A stretch of 64,000 nucleotides of DNA from an uncultured Lachnospiraceae bacterium (GTDB lineage Bacteria > Bacillota > Clostridia > Lachnospirales > Lachnospiraceae): assembly GCA_910585605.1 (NCBI GenBank), contig CAJUFL010000008.1, positions 1 through 64,000 of the forward strand, written 5' to 3'. This document shows positions 9,079 through 19,200 of this stretch, piece after piece (the stretch's first letter is position 1; each line of letters opens with the position of its first letter). Position numbers and translations under genes: made by a program. The notes beneath the pieces are model-generated. The model was given only the letters and a program-made list of their open reading frames with translations, searched no databases and had not been told where the DNA came from.

Positions 9079-9765
9079 TTATCGCACCCTTTCAATAATG
9101 ATAGCAAGCGTCACCTTTAACATATAATAAACGGAAACCAGCGGAGAAATAAAAGATACTCCTCCCTGCCTGTCCCGCATTTCCACAGGAAACTCCTCTA
9201 TCTTACGCCTATGGCGAATTAGTCGCATGGTACTTTCCGGCTCTGGATAATCTCTCGGATATTCATTGGCAAACATCTCAATTGTCTTTTTATTGCACAT
9301 ACGCATCCCTGAAGTTGGATCTGTGATTGTTTTACCACTTATTATTTTGATCAAAGCTGTAAAATATTTGATTCCAATCCTGCGAATCCATGTGGACTGA
9401 AAGCCTTCATTATCTATAAATCTTGAACCAATGACCATGTCCAAATTGTGCTCCACAAGATACTCTGCCATTGCATCCAAATATTCTGCTTTGTGCTGCC
9501 CATCTCCATCAAACTGCACCGCAATATCATATCCATAATTATAAGCATACAGATATCCAGTCTGGACAGCCCCTCCAATTCCCAGATTAATCGGAAGATT
9601 CAGTACATTATAACCATTATATTTACAAATATCCATTGTATTATCAGTAGAACAGTCATTAATTATCACATAATCAAAATCCGGTGCATTCTGTTTGATA
9701 TCTTCAACCGTAAATATAATGCTCTGTTTTTCATTGTAAGCCGGTATAATCGCTAATTTTTTCAT
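9079..9765 (-). CDS. DPM1-like GT2 (polyprenyl-phosphate sugar synthase type)
   Basis: A GT2 enzyme of the dolichyl/undecaprenyl-phosphate mannose synthase group, 228 aa. It shows IIPAYNEKQS at residue 6, the VIINDCSTDNT acidic motif, FDGDGQHK with the catalytic DxD, and the GSRF and DPTSGMRMCNKK segments. There is no transmembrane tail, so membrane association may come from the DUF2304 partner encoded immediately downstream. Such enzymes usually load a sugar onto polyprenyl phosphate for a GT-C transferase, and a GT-C-like protein opens this operon (12505-14421). The sugar is not determinable from sequence. Confidence 0.88.
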   Translation of the reverse strand: MKKLAIIPAYNEKQSIIFTVEDIKQNAPDFDYVIINDCSTDNTMDICKYNGYNVLNLPINLGIGGAVQTGYLYAYNYGYDIAVQFDGDGQHKAEYLDAMAEYLVEHNLDMVIGSRFIDNEGFQSTWIRRIGIKYFTALIKIISGKTITDPTSGMRMCNKKTIEMFANEYPRDYPEPESTMRLIRHRRKIEEFPVEMRDRQGGVSFISPLVSVYYMLKVTLAIIIERVR

Positions 9766-9783
9766 CTATATCATCACCAACCA

Positions 9784-10569
9784 TTATTTTAACTCATTTG
9801 ACTTCTGCCCGCTTGCATAAAGCCTGACTAATATCTTTGCTATGGGCCTCGGCCAAAATTTACTATATAACTGCATATCTTCCATGGAACGCCCATTATC
9901 CTGAATAATCGCAGATGTTTCCGAATCTTCATGGATTCTATGATACATCATGATATTCTTATCATATATAAAATCTCCTTTGAGCCTGGATAACTTTTCC
10001 CATGCCTCCCAGTCCTCATTGCTTCGAAACCCTGTGGAAAATACCACTTCCGGAAGGTTCTCCCTTGCATATGCCACTGACGGACAGCAGATCGGCGAAC
10101 CCAGTGACAGTATCCTTCTTCTTACAAAAATACTGGAAAACATTGCCCTGCATCTAAGCGGAATCAGCATAATCCGTTTCACCCGAAGCAGTTTATTCTT
10201 TATGACAACTTTATCATTACGCAGTTCTCCATAATCACTAAAATAAATCAAAGGTCTGAAAGAATTCCGAAACTCTTTCAAAACATGCTTTGTATAATCA
10301 GGCAGATAAATATCATCCTGATGTGCTATTGTCAAATAAGGAGTTTTCACTTTTGAATATCCGAAATTCCAGTCATCTGCAATATCCGGTGTTCCCTCCT
10401 TTACATATACAGGAATCTTGTACTTATCAGCCAAATCTGATATATAAGAATTAGGCGTGGATGTGGTCATAATAATATCGGAAGCAACTGTCTGCTTTTT
10501 CAGAGACTGTATACACTTTTCCAGATAAGGGCTTTCTTTGTATGCGCATATTACAAATGTGTGTTCCAT
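9784..10569 (-). CDS. GT2 family glycosyltransferase
   Basis: A 261-aa GT2-fold protein beginning directly with the nucleotide-binding strand (HTFVICAYKESPYLEKCIQS) and carrying IAHQDDIYLP as the DxD-equivalent motif. A downstream acceptor-region segment, GFRSNEDWEAWEKLSR, contains the usual ED pair. It lacks membrane helices and should work at the cytoplasmic membrane face. It is the first gene after a 126-base gap that holds a good promoter at 10642-10670, so transcription of the exporter part of the operon can start here independently. The sugar is unknown. Confidence 0.85.
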   Translation of the reverse strand: MEHTFVICAYKESPYLEKCIQSLKKQTVASDIIMTTSTPNSYISDLADKYKIPVYVKEGTPDIADDWNFGYSKVKTPYLTIAHQDDIYLPDYTKHVLKEFRNSFRPLIYFSDYGELRNDKVVIKNKLLRVKRIMLIPLRCRAMFSSIFVRRRILSLGSPICCPSVAYARENLPEVVFSTGFRSNEDWEAWEKLSRLKGDFIYDKNIMMYHRIHEDSETSAIIQDNGRSMEDMQLYSKFWPRPIAKILVRLYASGQKSNELK

Positions 10570-10641
10570 AGTTACACTCCGCTATCAATTTATAGTCATC
10601 AATTCTGCCCCGCAAAACCGATTGCCTGTATAATCTAACAT

Positions 10642-10670
10642 ATTCTACCATATTTGTATTTTTTATACAA
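10642..10670 (-). promoter_or_regulatory. Predicted internal sigma-A promoter of the region A operon
   Basis: On the minus strand TTGTAT (10670-10665) and TAGAAT (10647-10642) are separated by exactly 17 bases, and an extended -10 TGG precedes the hexamer. It lies about 75 bases before the GT2 start at 10569, in a 126-base gap without a gene. It would give a second transcript for the ABC exporter, fusion transferase and terminator-like genes. Confidence 0.6.
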
Positions 10671-10695
10671 CTATTGTGTCCCGCCTTGCCTAATA

Positions 10696-11586
10696 TTATA
10701 ACCATCCAATTGCCAACATTATTTTAAATAAAAAGGTATCAAACTTTCCCTGCCGCCGGATCCTTGCCTCAAACAAAATTTTACCCCTGCATCTCCACGA
10801 GTGCTTTGTTCCTGCCATTAATTCTGCCAGATATTTATGCTCTCCGTTTAAAGGAAACGTATGGATGAATTCTTCCATCTGTGCGGTATATTTCCCCCTG
10901 AATTTCAGGAAAGACTTTAACTGTCTCTTTATCAGTTCCAGCCTTTTGCTGTCTAATCCGATAACATTATCCTCATGCTGACGGTAAAATATATGCGGCG
11001 TATCATCATATATCACTTTTCCAAAACATAATGCCACCTGATAAAACCACCAGTCATGAATCACACTCTGCCTGGGCCATTTCCCCTGTACGAGTCTGTA
11101 TAAAGCCTGGTTAATCACCATTGTACAGCCTGTACATATATTCTCAATCAATGCATTTCCAAAGGTGATATCCGGTACATTTTTTCTCATCCTGTTCTCC
11201 AGCGGATTTAAGTACTGATCTGTAAGCTGCGTTTTGCAGCAATATAGTCCCGGCATATCCAGTCCCTGCAGACAGCCTACCGCCGTCTCAATCTTATCTG
11301 CATACCATACATCATCCTGATCACTTGTTGCGATATATTCAGCCTGCCAGTCCGCATGGGCAAAGAGATCAAAAAAACTCCCCTGTGCGCCAAGATTATC
11401 CCCTATATAAAATTCAATATTATGATACCTGTCACTATATTCCTTTAAAATAGCAGCTGTTCCATCAACCGATGAATCATCCCTCACCAAAATTCGTATA
11501 TCCTGATAAGTCTGACCCAATATGGAATCCAGCTGCTCTTTTATATATTTTTCCCCATTATAGGTTGACATTAATACCTGAACCAT
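10696..11586 (-). CDS. GT2 family glycosyltransferase (rhamnosyltransferase-like)
   Basis: A 296-aa GT2 enzyme similar to the RfbF/RfbN rhamnosyltransferase group. It opens MVQVLMSTYNGEKYIKEQLD, followed by the VRDDSSVDGT motif, TSDQDDVWY with the DxD function, and a VIHDWWFYQVAL segment typical of this group. I place the start at the ATG at 11586, which has AGGTG about 5 bases upstream and follows the previous stop by 8 bases. The longer open frame to 11658 would overlap the neighbour and adds no domain. It shares architecture with the neighbour at 11595-12485, suggesting duplication. The donor sugar is inferred only from family resemblance. Confidence 0.88.
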   Translation of the reverse strand: MVQVLMSTYNGEKYIKEQLDSILGQTYQDIRILVRDDSSVDGTAAILKEYSDRYHNIEFYIGDNLGAQGSFFDLFAHADWQAEYIATSDQDDVWYADKIETAVGCLQGLDMPGLYCCKTQLTDQYLNPLENRMRKNVPDITFGNALIENICTGCTMVINQALYRLVQGKWPRQSVIHDWWFYQVALCFGKVIYDDTPHIFYRQHEDNVIGLDSKRLELIKRQLKSFLKFRGKYTAQMEEFIHTFPLNGEHKYLAELMAGTKHSWRCRGKILFEARIRRQGKFDTFLFKIMLAIGWL

Positions 11587-11594
11587 ATTTTCAC

Positions 11595-12485
11595 CTATAT
11601 CTTCCCTGCCAGCATCAGGAAACGCAGTACCAGTTCCGATGTCAGACTTGTCCGCCACCTTCTGCCATAAAAGAATTTTTTTAATATTTTTTTAATGCTA
11701 CAGCGTTCCATAACAAACCATTCAAGAACCTCTTTATCTTTTAATTTCATTTCATTCCCAAATACATGTAAAAACTCTTTAGCAAGCTCCGGTATTTCTG
11801 AACTACCCTTTAGTGCACCAAAAAACCACTTAATCCTGCTCCCCAGTCCATTACCGGACACACTGACATCCAGTCTCCTGTGCCTGGCTCCTATATAATC
11901 ATCCGTATAAACATTACCAAATTCCATGGCAATCAATTCCGCCCACCAGTCATGAGACGGAATCTGGGTAATATCTCCCTTTAACATCAATTCCCGGAAA
12001 CGACTGTTGAATACCGTTGCGAATCCCATATGCAGGCATTCTGTAATTGCCATTTGAAAAGAATAATCTGGAATACAATTCCGATAAGTGCCTGTAATAT
12101 TCATATTCTCATCTGTCAGAAAAAAATTATGAAAATAAAGATTCGGCTCTGTATCAGGCATACTCTTCAACTGTTTTACCGCTTTATCCAGCTTATGGCT
12201 GTCCCATATATCATCCTGATCACAAAACGCCCAGTAATCACCATCCTCTGCATATTGCAGCAGCTGCATAAAACTTCTTCCGAAGCCGACATTTTCACCT
12301 TCCAACAACACGATCTGGTTTCTTTTTTCATATGTTTTTAATATGCTGACAGTCTGATCCGTAGAACCATCATCCCTTACATATATTCTTAAATTTGTAT
12401 AGGTCTGATTCAAAATACTGTCAATTTGAGCAGTTATATATTTTTCCCCATTATAAGTCGATATTAAAACATTAACTTTTTCCAT
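11595..12485 (-). CDS. GT2 family glycosyltransferase (rhamnosyltransferase-like)
   Basis: A 296-aa GT2 enzyme with VNVLISTYNGEKYITAQIDS at the N terminus, VRDDGSTDQT, FCDQDDIWDSHK as the metal-binding motif and SHDWWAELIAM in the acceptor half. It is a paralogue of the next gene in the operon. Both fit the pattern of consecutive transferases adding similar sugars to a lipid-linked primer. It follows the GT-C-like gene by 19 bases. The start has AAGG 4 bases upstream. Confidence 0.88.
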   Translation of the reverse strand: MEKVNVLISTYNGEKYITAQIDSILNQTYTNLRIYVRDDGSTDQTVSILKTYEKRNQIVLLEGENVGFGRSFMQLLQYAEDGDYWAFCDQDDIWDSHKLDKAVKQLKSMPDTEPNLYFHNFFLTDENMNITGTYRNCIPDYSFQMAITECLHMGFATVFNSRFRELMLKGDITQIPSHDWWAELIAMEFGNVYTDDYIGARHRRLDVSVSGNGLGSRIKWFFGALKGSSEIPELAKEFLHVFGNEMKLKDKEVLEWFVMERCSIKKILKKFFYGRRWRTSLTSELVLRFLMLAGKI

Positions 12486-12504
12486 TCTGCCTTCCCATAA
12501 TCTC

Positions 12505-14421
12505 TTATTTAATCCTCTGCATATACTCTAAGGTTACACCACCTGTAGAATTCAAAATCCTGTAAAAATTACCGTTTTTCACCTTCCGTATTCCAAACAG
12601 ATCTTCCATATTCTCGTTAAAATAGGTATTAGTCGAGTACACCCATAAATATTCATACCCCTGCTCTATCAATACCTCCGGCAGCGTTTCAATCGGATAT
12701 TCTGTTAAGCCAAGAATCGGTTCTCCGGTATCCTTTCTAAATTTGAAACACATACCGCCTCTGGACAGCTGTTCCCCTAATTCATAGTCCGCTGCCAGCG
12801 TAAATAACCCCGATTTTTTCTGATTGATAAAATAAATTTTCCCACTCCCATCTGTAATATCCTTTATCTTCTCTGTATATTTTACCATCTTTTCCCGTTC
12901 AGCATAATTTCCAGTATCCATGGCATATGCGTGAACAAGATTTTGCAAAAGATAACCGCTGCTTCCGTAAACAATGCAAAGAACGGACACAAAAATGATG
13001 CCCTTTTTGATTCCCGCCACATGGTTTTGTGCTTCCGAATGCGACGTTCTAAACAACGGAACTGTAAGCGGAACAACTCCTAACATCATATAATCTGAAT
13101 AATACCTGTTTAACGACATCGCCCGGATACTGTCAACATACCCGAACACCTTCATATATGCAAAGTACATTACAAAAAAATAACCGGCAAACCCTAAAAT
13201 ATATACATACATGATACTATTATATCTCCGGCTCTCCCTCTTATCCAGTATCACGGGATAAACCAGATAAACAATTCCAACAGTAATCATTATAAATACC
13301 CCATAAGACAGATACAGATGTTCCTCTTTCAGGTTTACTGACTTGAAAATCCAGCCAATCATGGATTTGAGTGTCAAAGCCGCCCGGTTTTCTTCTCCCG
13401 GTGCTGCCTGTGCCGCATGAAACCGGAACAGGCCATTCTGCCCGGTCACAAGAGACCAGATTCCAATAAGAATGACCGGAGACAATACCGCACAAAGACC
13501 TGCCAGCCCCTTCTTCGAAAATAAATACCGTTTCCAGTTCTTTGGCAGAATGCTTTTCTTTTTTTCAATACGTGATACACAATACAGGATAATTATTACC
13601 ATAACAGCAATCACAGCAAACATCGGACCAACCATGGATTTCATCAATCCTACATTTAACAGGACAAGGGGAATCAGATATAGATTCCGTCTGCTGCACT
13701 TTTCCAGACAAAGCCATACGATCAGACCGCCTGTCCAATATGCGGTTGCCTGATCTGTGTAGATATTATAATAGGGCTGTACAAAGAGCATTGCCGACAG
13801 CAGAAAATGGAAAATCCCAAATCCCCACACCCTTTTCCATTCTTTCCATCCGTCACCCGAAAAAGGCAGAATCAGTGCACTAAACCAAAGCAGCAGATTG
13901 GATACATAATAATTGCTTTCTGTAATGCTTCCGGTAACAACATAGCTTAATTTGGACATAAAATAGTGAAAAAAAGTAGTGCTGGATAACAGCACAGACT
14001 CTCCCGAAAAACCTTCTCCTCCCGGGAGCCTGTCAAATTCCACCATATAATTAACCGCTTTCCCCCACTGGTACAGTTCATCCCAATTACAGATATGCAT
14101 TCCCTTAAAAGCAAGAACCCCAACCACTGTGATTCCAAACATCATAACGATACCAGGTGAAAAGAATGTGCAAAAGGAATACTCTGATTTTCTGATAAAC
14201 CCTGCTACAGACAGGATTCCCCCTGCTGCCGCCAATATCGCTGCTGCTGCCAGCGCGTATCCTGCGTTTCCAAACAAACCCGTTATATAAACCAGCACCA
14301 ATATAGTCATAATCGCAGATGCCCAGCTTTCCTCCGGCGTCACCTTTATGAGTACATGAAACAATAGCGATAATCCCACCAGTGCCAGCAATGTAATTCC
14401 TATCGATGCTATATTCAACAT
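12505..14421 (-). CDS. Polytopic membrane protein, GT-C-like (putative polyprenyl-sugar-dependent transferase)
   Basis: A 638-aa integral membrane protein with about 11-13 hydrophobic segments. After the third or fourth helix lies an extracytoplasmic loop with HICNWDELYQWGKAVNYM, whose DE pair resembles the acidic site in the first loop of GT-C enzymes. The C-terminal 120 residues are soluble (TDGSGKIYFINQKKSG and onward), also common in the class. No family name can be assigned with certainty. It is the first gene of the region A operon, with AGGAAGG 8 bases before the ATG and the promoter at 14494-14521 about 75 bases upstream. The DPM1-like enzyme in the operon could supply its lipid-linked donor. 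Confidence 0.7.
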   Translation of the reverse strand: MLNIASIGITLLALVGLSLLFHVLIKVTPEESWASAIMTILVLVYITGLFGNAGYALAAAAILAAAGGILSVAGFIRKSEYSFCTFFSPGIVMMFGITVVGVLAFKGMHICNWDELYQWGKAVNYMVEFDRLPGGEGFSGESVLLSSTTFFHYFMSKLSYVVTGSITESNYYVSNLLLWFSALILPFSGDGWKEWKRVWGFGIFHFLLSAMLFVQPYYNIYTDQATAYWTGGLIVWLCLEKCSRRNLYLIPLVLLNVGLMKSMVGPMFAVIAVMVIIILYCVSRIEKKKSILPKNWKRYLFSKKGLAGLCAVLSPVILIGIWSLVTGQNGLFRFHAAQAAPGEENRAALTLKSMIGWIFKSVNLKEEHLYLSYGVFIMITVGIVYLVYPVILDKRESRRYNSIMYVYILGFAGYFFVMYFAYMKVFGYVDSIRAMSLNRYYSDYMMLGVVPLTVPLFRTSHSEAQNHVAGIKKGIIFVSVLCIVYGSSGYLLQNLVHAYAMDTGNYAEREKMVKYTEKIKDITDGSGKIYFINQKKSGLFTLAADYELGEQLSRGGMCFKFRKDTGEPILGLTEYPIETLPEVLIEQGYEYLWVYSTNTYFNENMEDLFGIRKVKNGNFYRILNSTGGVTLEYMQRIK

Positions 14422-14493
14422 ATATGAAACCTTCCTTTAACCACAAAATACAAACAATATGTAATATACAATCTATTATAACCAATTCTTTTT

Positions 14494-14521
14494 ATTTTAC
14501 CATATTTTAGTTAAATGGCAA
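14494..14521 (-). promoter_or_regulatory. Predicted promoter of the region A polysaccharide operon
   Basis: On the minus strand TTGCCA (14521-14516) and TAAAAT (14499-14494) lie 16 bases apart with an extended -10 TGG. The ATATGGTA context matches that of the internal promoter at 10642-10670. A second TATAAT occurs about 20 bases downstream. It lies upstream of the operon's first gene, whose ATG is at 14421. Confidence 0.6.
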
Positions 14522-14534
14522 AGTATTAATTCAA

Positions 14535-14558
14535 ATAGTATTTTCCATAGTATTTTCC
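14535..14558. repeat. Two tandem 12-base repeats upstream of the operon promoter
   Basis: The 12-base unit ATAGTATTTTCC occurs twice in direct tandem at 14535-14546 and 14547-14558. It lies just upstream of the -35 box of the promoter at 14494-14521. The position would suit an activator or repressor site, but one full turn plus a base is short and AT-rich sequence repeats easily by chance. Confidence 0.4.
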
Positions 14559-14593
14559 ATTCATAATATTTGTATATCTTGCAATCATCAGAC

Positions 14594-14630
14594 AAAAAAT
14601 AACAGAGGCTGGTATTCCCCCTGTTATTTC
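14594..14630 (-). terminator. Rho-independent terminator after gltD
   Basis: A stem of AATAACAG paired with CTGTTATT, with extra GG/CC pairs inside, forms on the minus strand. It is followed by a run of six T residues, 20-55 bases after the gltD stop. It separates gltBD from the region A operon. Confidence 0.8.
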
Positions 14631-14648
14631 TTAAACGTTTATGCAGTT

Positions 14649-16208
14649 TTATAAATTGGAATACCCCATCAATGCTGTATCCACCTCTCTTGCAGCTTCC
14701 CTTCCTTCACGAATTGCCCATACGACTAAGGACTGTCCCCGGTGCATATCCCCGGCAGTAAACACCTTTGGCACATTGGTTGCATAGCACCCCGCATCTG
14801 TCTTTACATTGGTTCTTTCGTTAAGCTCTACGCCAAATGCCTTTGCCACATAATCCTGGCTTCCCAAAAATCCCGCTGCAATCAGTACGATATCACAGGG
14901 AATCTCATATTCACTGTCTTTTATCTCAGACATGTTCATCCGCCCGGTCTTGTCATCCTTTTTCCATTCCAGCTTAATACATTTTGCCTTTACTACATTC
15001 CCGTCTTTATCTTTGATAAATTCCTTAACCGTGGTCTCATAAATACGCGGGTCTGTACCAAATACCGTAATCGCTTCTTCCTGACCATAATCCGTCTTAA
15101 GAATCTTCGGCCATTCCGGCCATGGATTGCTCTCCTCCCTGCACGCTGGCGGTTTTGGCATCATCTCAAGCTGTATTATATTCTTACAGCCTTGACGGAT
15201 TGCCGTTCCCACACAGTCATTACCAGTATCTCCGCCACCGATGACCAGTACATTCTTTCCCTTTGCGCTGACATATCTTTTATCCTTAAATTGTGAATTC
15301 AGCAGACTTTTTGTAGTGGTCTTCAAATAATCCACTGCATAATAGATACCTCTGGCATCTCTTCCCTTTACTTTGATATCTCTGGGATTAGAAGCCCCAC
15401 AGGCAAGAATGACACCGTCATATTCCTTTAATACTGTATCTGCCTTTACAGCTTTTTCCTCTGCATCCACCAGATATTCTCCCATTATATCTTCCTTTGC
15501 CACCATAGGATTCATGACTGCTTTTGTAGCCCCCACATTTGCATTTGTAACAAATGTAACGCCTTCCGCTTTCATAACCTCAATCTTTCTGTCAATCACC
15601 TGCTTTTCCAGCTTCATATTGGGAATCCCATACATCAAAAGTCCGCCTGGCCGGTCACTCTTTTCATATACCGTTACAGAATGGCCTCTTTTATTCAACT
15701 GGTCTGCTGCCGCAAGTCCGGCAGGTCCAGATCCGATTACCGCAATCTTTTTTCCAGTGCGAACACTGGGTGCATGGGGCGCAGCAAGTCCGTTTGCATA
15801 AGCAGTTTCTATAATACTTCTCTCATTTTCCTTATTGGAAACCGGTTCTCCATTCAGGTTACAGGTACATGCCGCCTCACAGGGAGCCGGACATACCCTA
15901 GAAGTAAACTCCGGAAAATTATTAGTCTTAATGAGGCGCTCATAAGTTCCCTCCCAGTTTCCCTTATAAATCAGATCATTCCATTCCGGTATGAGATTAT
16001 TCAACGGACACCCGGATGCCATTCCTCCTATCATCATTCCTGACTGGCAAAAAGGAACACCGCATTCCATACATCTTGCCGCCTGTGTACGCTGTTTTTC
16101 TCTGGAAAGCGGAACATGGAACTCATTAAAATTCTTAATCCGCTCCTTTGGGTTTACTTCTGTGCTGGTTTCTCTGTCATATTCTAAAAATCCTGTCGCT
16201 TTTCCCAC
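14649..16208 (-). CDS. gltD: Glutamate synthase (NADPH) small subunit
   Basis: Small subunit of NADPH-dependent GOGAT, 519 aa. It oxidises NADPH and passes electrons through FAD and 4Fe-4S clusters to GltB for making glutamate from 2-oxoglutarate and glutamine. The N-terminal cysteine clusters (CMECGVPFC from residue 46, then a CPAPCEAACTC segment) are present. The FAD fold AVIGSGPAGLAAAD, the NADPH fold VLVIGGGDTGND and the closing TAGDMHRGQSLVVWAI are also present. I place the start at the GTG at 16208, which gives the family-typical MGKATGFLEYDRE and has AAAGGAG 9 bases upstream. An upstream in-frame GTG at 16229 overlaps the gltB stop but has no suitable ribosome site. Confidence 0.97.
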   Translation of the reverse strand: MGKATGFLEYDRETSTEVNPKERIKNFNEFHVPLSREKQRTQAARCMECGVPFCQSGMMIGGMASGCPLNNLIPEWNDLIYKGNWEGTYERLIKTNNFPEFTSRVCPAPCEAACTCNLNGEPVSNKENERSIIETAYANGLAAPHAPSVRTGKKIAVIGSGPAGLAAADQLNKRGHSVTVYEKSDRPGGLLMYGIPNMKLEKQVIDRKIEVMKAEGVTFVTNANVGATKAVMNPMVAKEDIMGEYLVDAEEKAVKADTVLKEYDGVILACGASNPRDIKVKGRDARGIYYAVDYLKTTTKSLLNSQFKDKRYVSAKGKNVLVIGGGDTGNDCVGTAIRQGCKNIIQLEMMPKPPACREESNPWPEWPKILKTDYGQEEAITVFGTDPRIYETTVKEFIKDKDGNVVKAKCIKLEWKKDDKTGRMNMSEIKDSEYEIPCDIVLIAAGFLGSQDYVAKAFGVELNERTNVKTDAGCYATNVPKVFTAGDMHRGQSLVVWAIREGREAAREVDTALMGYSNL

Positions 16209-16228
16209 AATTGATATCTCCTTTCCCA

Positions 16229-19200
16229 CTACTTCTTCATCGCATAAAATGCTTCAATCTGTGCCTGTTCCGAACTTAATCCTTTCTCCTCCATCTGAAC
16301 GATCATATTCATCATCTTCTTATAGTCATGAGGAATAATCTTTTTAAACTTTGAAAGATATTCACCAAAATCATCCAGAATCCTTTTTCCGATTTCCGAA
16401 TTTGTATAAGCTACATGATCCTTGATCATTGTCTTAAGCTCCAAAACATCATATTTATCCGAAACCTGTTCAATAGATACCATTTCTTTGTTGAGCTTCA
16501 TATAAAGATCGCTATTCATATCCAGTACATAGGCAACGCCTCCGCTCATTCCTGCCGCAAAATTCTTACCGGTATCGCCTAAGACAACAACCCTGCCACC
16601 AGTCATATATTCACATCCATGGTCGCCCACACCTTCACAGACAGCTGTTGCACCGGAATTTCTGACAGCAAAACGCTCTCCTGCAACTCCGTTAATATAA
16701 GCCTTACCGGAAGTCGCACCATAAAGTGCAACATTGCCGATAATGATATTTTCTTCATGCTTATACTGAATCGTTCTCGGCGGATATACAATCAACTTAC
16801 CTCCGGAAAGTCCCTTACCAAAATAGTCATTGCTGTCACCTACCAGTTCCAGTGTTAATCCTTTAGGAATAAATGCACCAAAGCTCTGTCCACCGGAACC
16901 ATTACATTTTACAGTAAAGGTATCTTCCTCCAAAGTATCATAGTATTTCTTTGTAATCTCAGAACCTAATATGGTGCCGACAGAACGGTCCGTATTCCTG
17001 ACATCAATTTCAACGCTCTTTTTCTGCCGCTTCGCTAATGCCTCCTTAAAAGTCTTTACCAGAATTTTCTCGTCTACCGTACCCGAAAGTTCAAAATCAT
17101 ATACATTCTTCTTATGATAAACCATTTTATTCTGCGGGCTGTCTGCAAACGGATTATTAAGAATAGCTGACAGATCAATTTTTCTCTCTGCGGCTTTTTT
17201 TCCCGCTTTTAATAAATCGGTTCTTCCCACCAGCTCATCTACTGTCCGCACTCCCAGCTTTGCCATGTATTCCCGCAACTCTTCTGCAATAAATATCATA
17301 AAGTTTACAACATACTCCGGTTTACCCTTAAACCGTTTACGAAGCTCCGGATTCTGGGTTGCCACACCAACCGGACAGGTATCCAGATTACACACTCTCA
17401 TCATTACACATCCCATGGTAACCAACGGTGCCGTTGCAAATCCAAACTCTTCAGCTCCAAGCATAGCCGCAACTGCCACATCCCTTCCTGTCATCAGCTT
17501 ACCATCTGTCTCCAGAATAACTTTGTTACGCAAATCGTTCATAATCAGGGTCTGATGTGTTTCTGCAAGCCCCATTTCCCATGGAAGTCCTGCATTATAG
17601 ATGGAATTTCCCGGTGCCGCACCAGTTCCTCCGTCATATCCTGAAACTAAAATCACCTGTGCACCGGCTTTTGCCACACCCGCTGCCACTGTACCAATTC
17701 CAGCTTCTGATACCAGCTTTACGGAAATTCTTGCATCCGTATTTGCATTTTTACAGTCATAAATAAGCTGTGCCAGATCTTCAATAGAATAAATATCATG
17801 ATGTGGCGGTGGTGAGATCAGTCCTACTCCCGGTGTTGAGTGTCTTGTTTTTGCAATCCACGGATATACCTTTCCTCCAGGCAGATGTCCGCCCTCACCG
17901 GGTTTTGCCCCCTGTGCCATTTTGATCTGAATTTCTTTTGCACTGGTCAGATATCTGGAAGTCACACCAAATCGTCCGGAAGCCACCTGCTTAATAGCTG
18001 AACACCTATTTTTGCCATCTGCACCCACTGTAAGACGTTCCAGATCTTCCCCGCCTTCACCGGAATTCGATTTCCCCCCAAGCATATTCATGGCAATCGC
18101 AAGAGTTTCATGTGCCTCTTTTGAAATCGAACCATAAGACATCGCTCCGGTTTTAAATCTCCTTACAATTGAGTCTGCGGTTTCTACCTCTTCAATAGGA
18201 ATCCCTTTTTCCGGATAATTAAATTCCATCAGACCACGGAGATTGACTGCATCCATCTCCTCATTGATCAACCGGGAATACTGTTTAAACAGTGTATAAT
18301 CCCCAACCCGGGTTGCCTGCTGCAATAGATGTATGGTCTGCGGATTGTACAGATGCTCCTCTTTCCCACTTCTGTATTTATGGCTTCCGCTGGATTCTAA
18401 GGATAAATCCATATCCAGTCCCAGAGGATCAAAGGCGGCTGAATGAAGGGCATCCACCTGTTTTTCAATATCCTTGATATCGATTCCCTCTACACGGCTT
18501 ACCGTATTGGTAAAATAACGGTCGACAACAGCCTTATTGATACCGATTGCCTCAAAAATCTGGGAACTCTGATAAGACTGTATCGTCGAAATCCCCATCT
18601 TAGAAGCAATCTTGGTAATTCCGTGAATAATTGCCGCATTATAATCATTTACCGCTGCATAATAGTCCTTATCCAGACGGTTTGTATCAATCAATTCCTT
18701 AATGGTTTCCTGTGCCAGATATGGGTTGATTGCAGAAGCACCATATCCTAACAAAGTGGCAAAATGATGAACGCATCTTGGCTCTGCACTCTCTAAAATC
18801 AATGACATGGAAGTTTTCTTTTTTGTCCGCACCAGATGCTGAGACATGGCCGATACTGCAAGTAATGATGGAATTGCCACATGGTTTTCGTCAACACCAC
18901 GGTCAGTCAAAATCAATATATTCACTCCATCCCGGTAAAGCCGGTCAGCCTCTACAAACAAGCGGTCAATTGCTTTTTCCAATGAAGTATTCTTATAATA
19001 AGTAATAGGAACTTCCCCTACCTTTAATCCTTCTACCTCCATATTACGGATTTTCAAAAGATCCAGGCTGGTGAGAATCGGATCAAAGATCTTAAGTACC
19101 CGGCAGTTTTCCGGCTTTTCCTCTAAGATATTGGCATCTGCTCCAAGATATACAGTCGTGCTGGTTACAACCTCTTCACGGATTGCATCAATCGGGGGAT

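Noticed and set aside
14742..15296. 184-codon plus-strand frame inside gltD
   Set aside because: It lies fully within a well-conserved gene on the other strand, and its product is low in recognisable structure.
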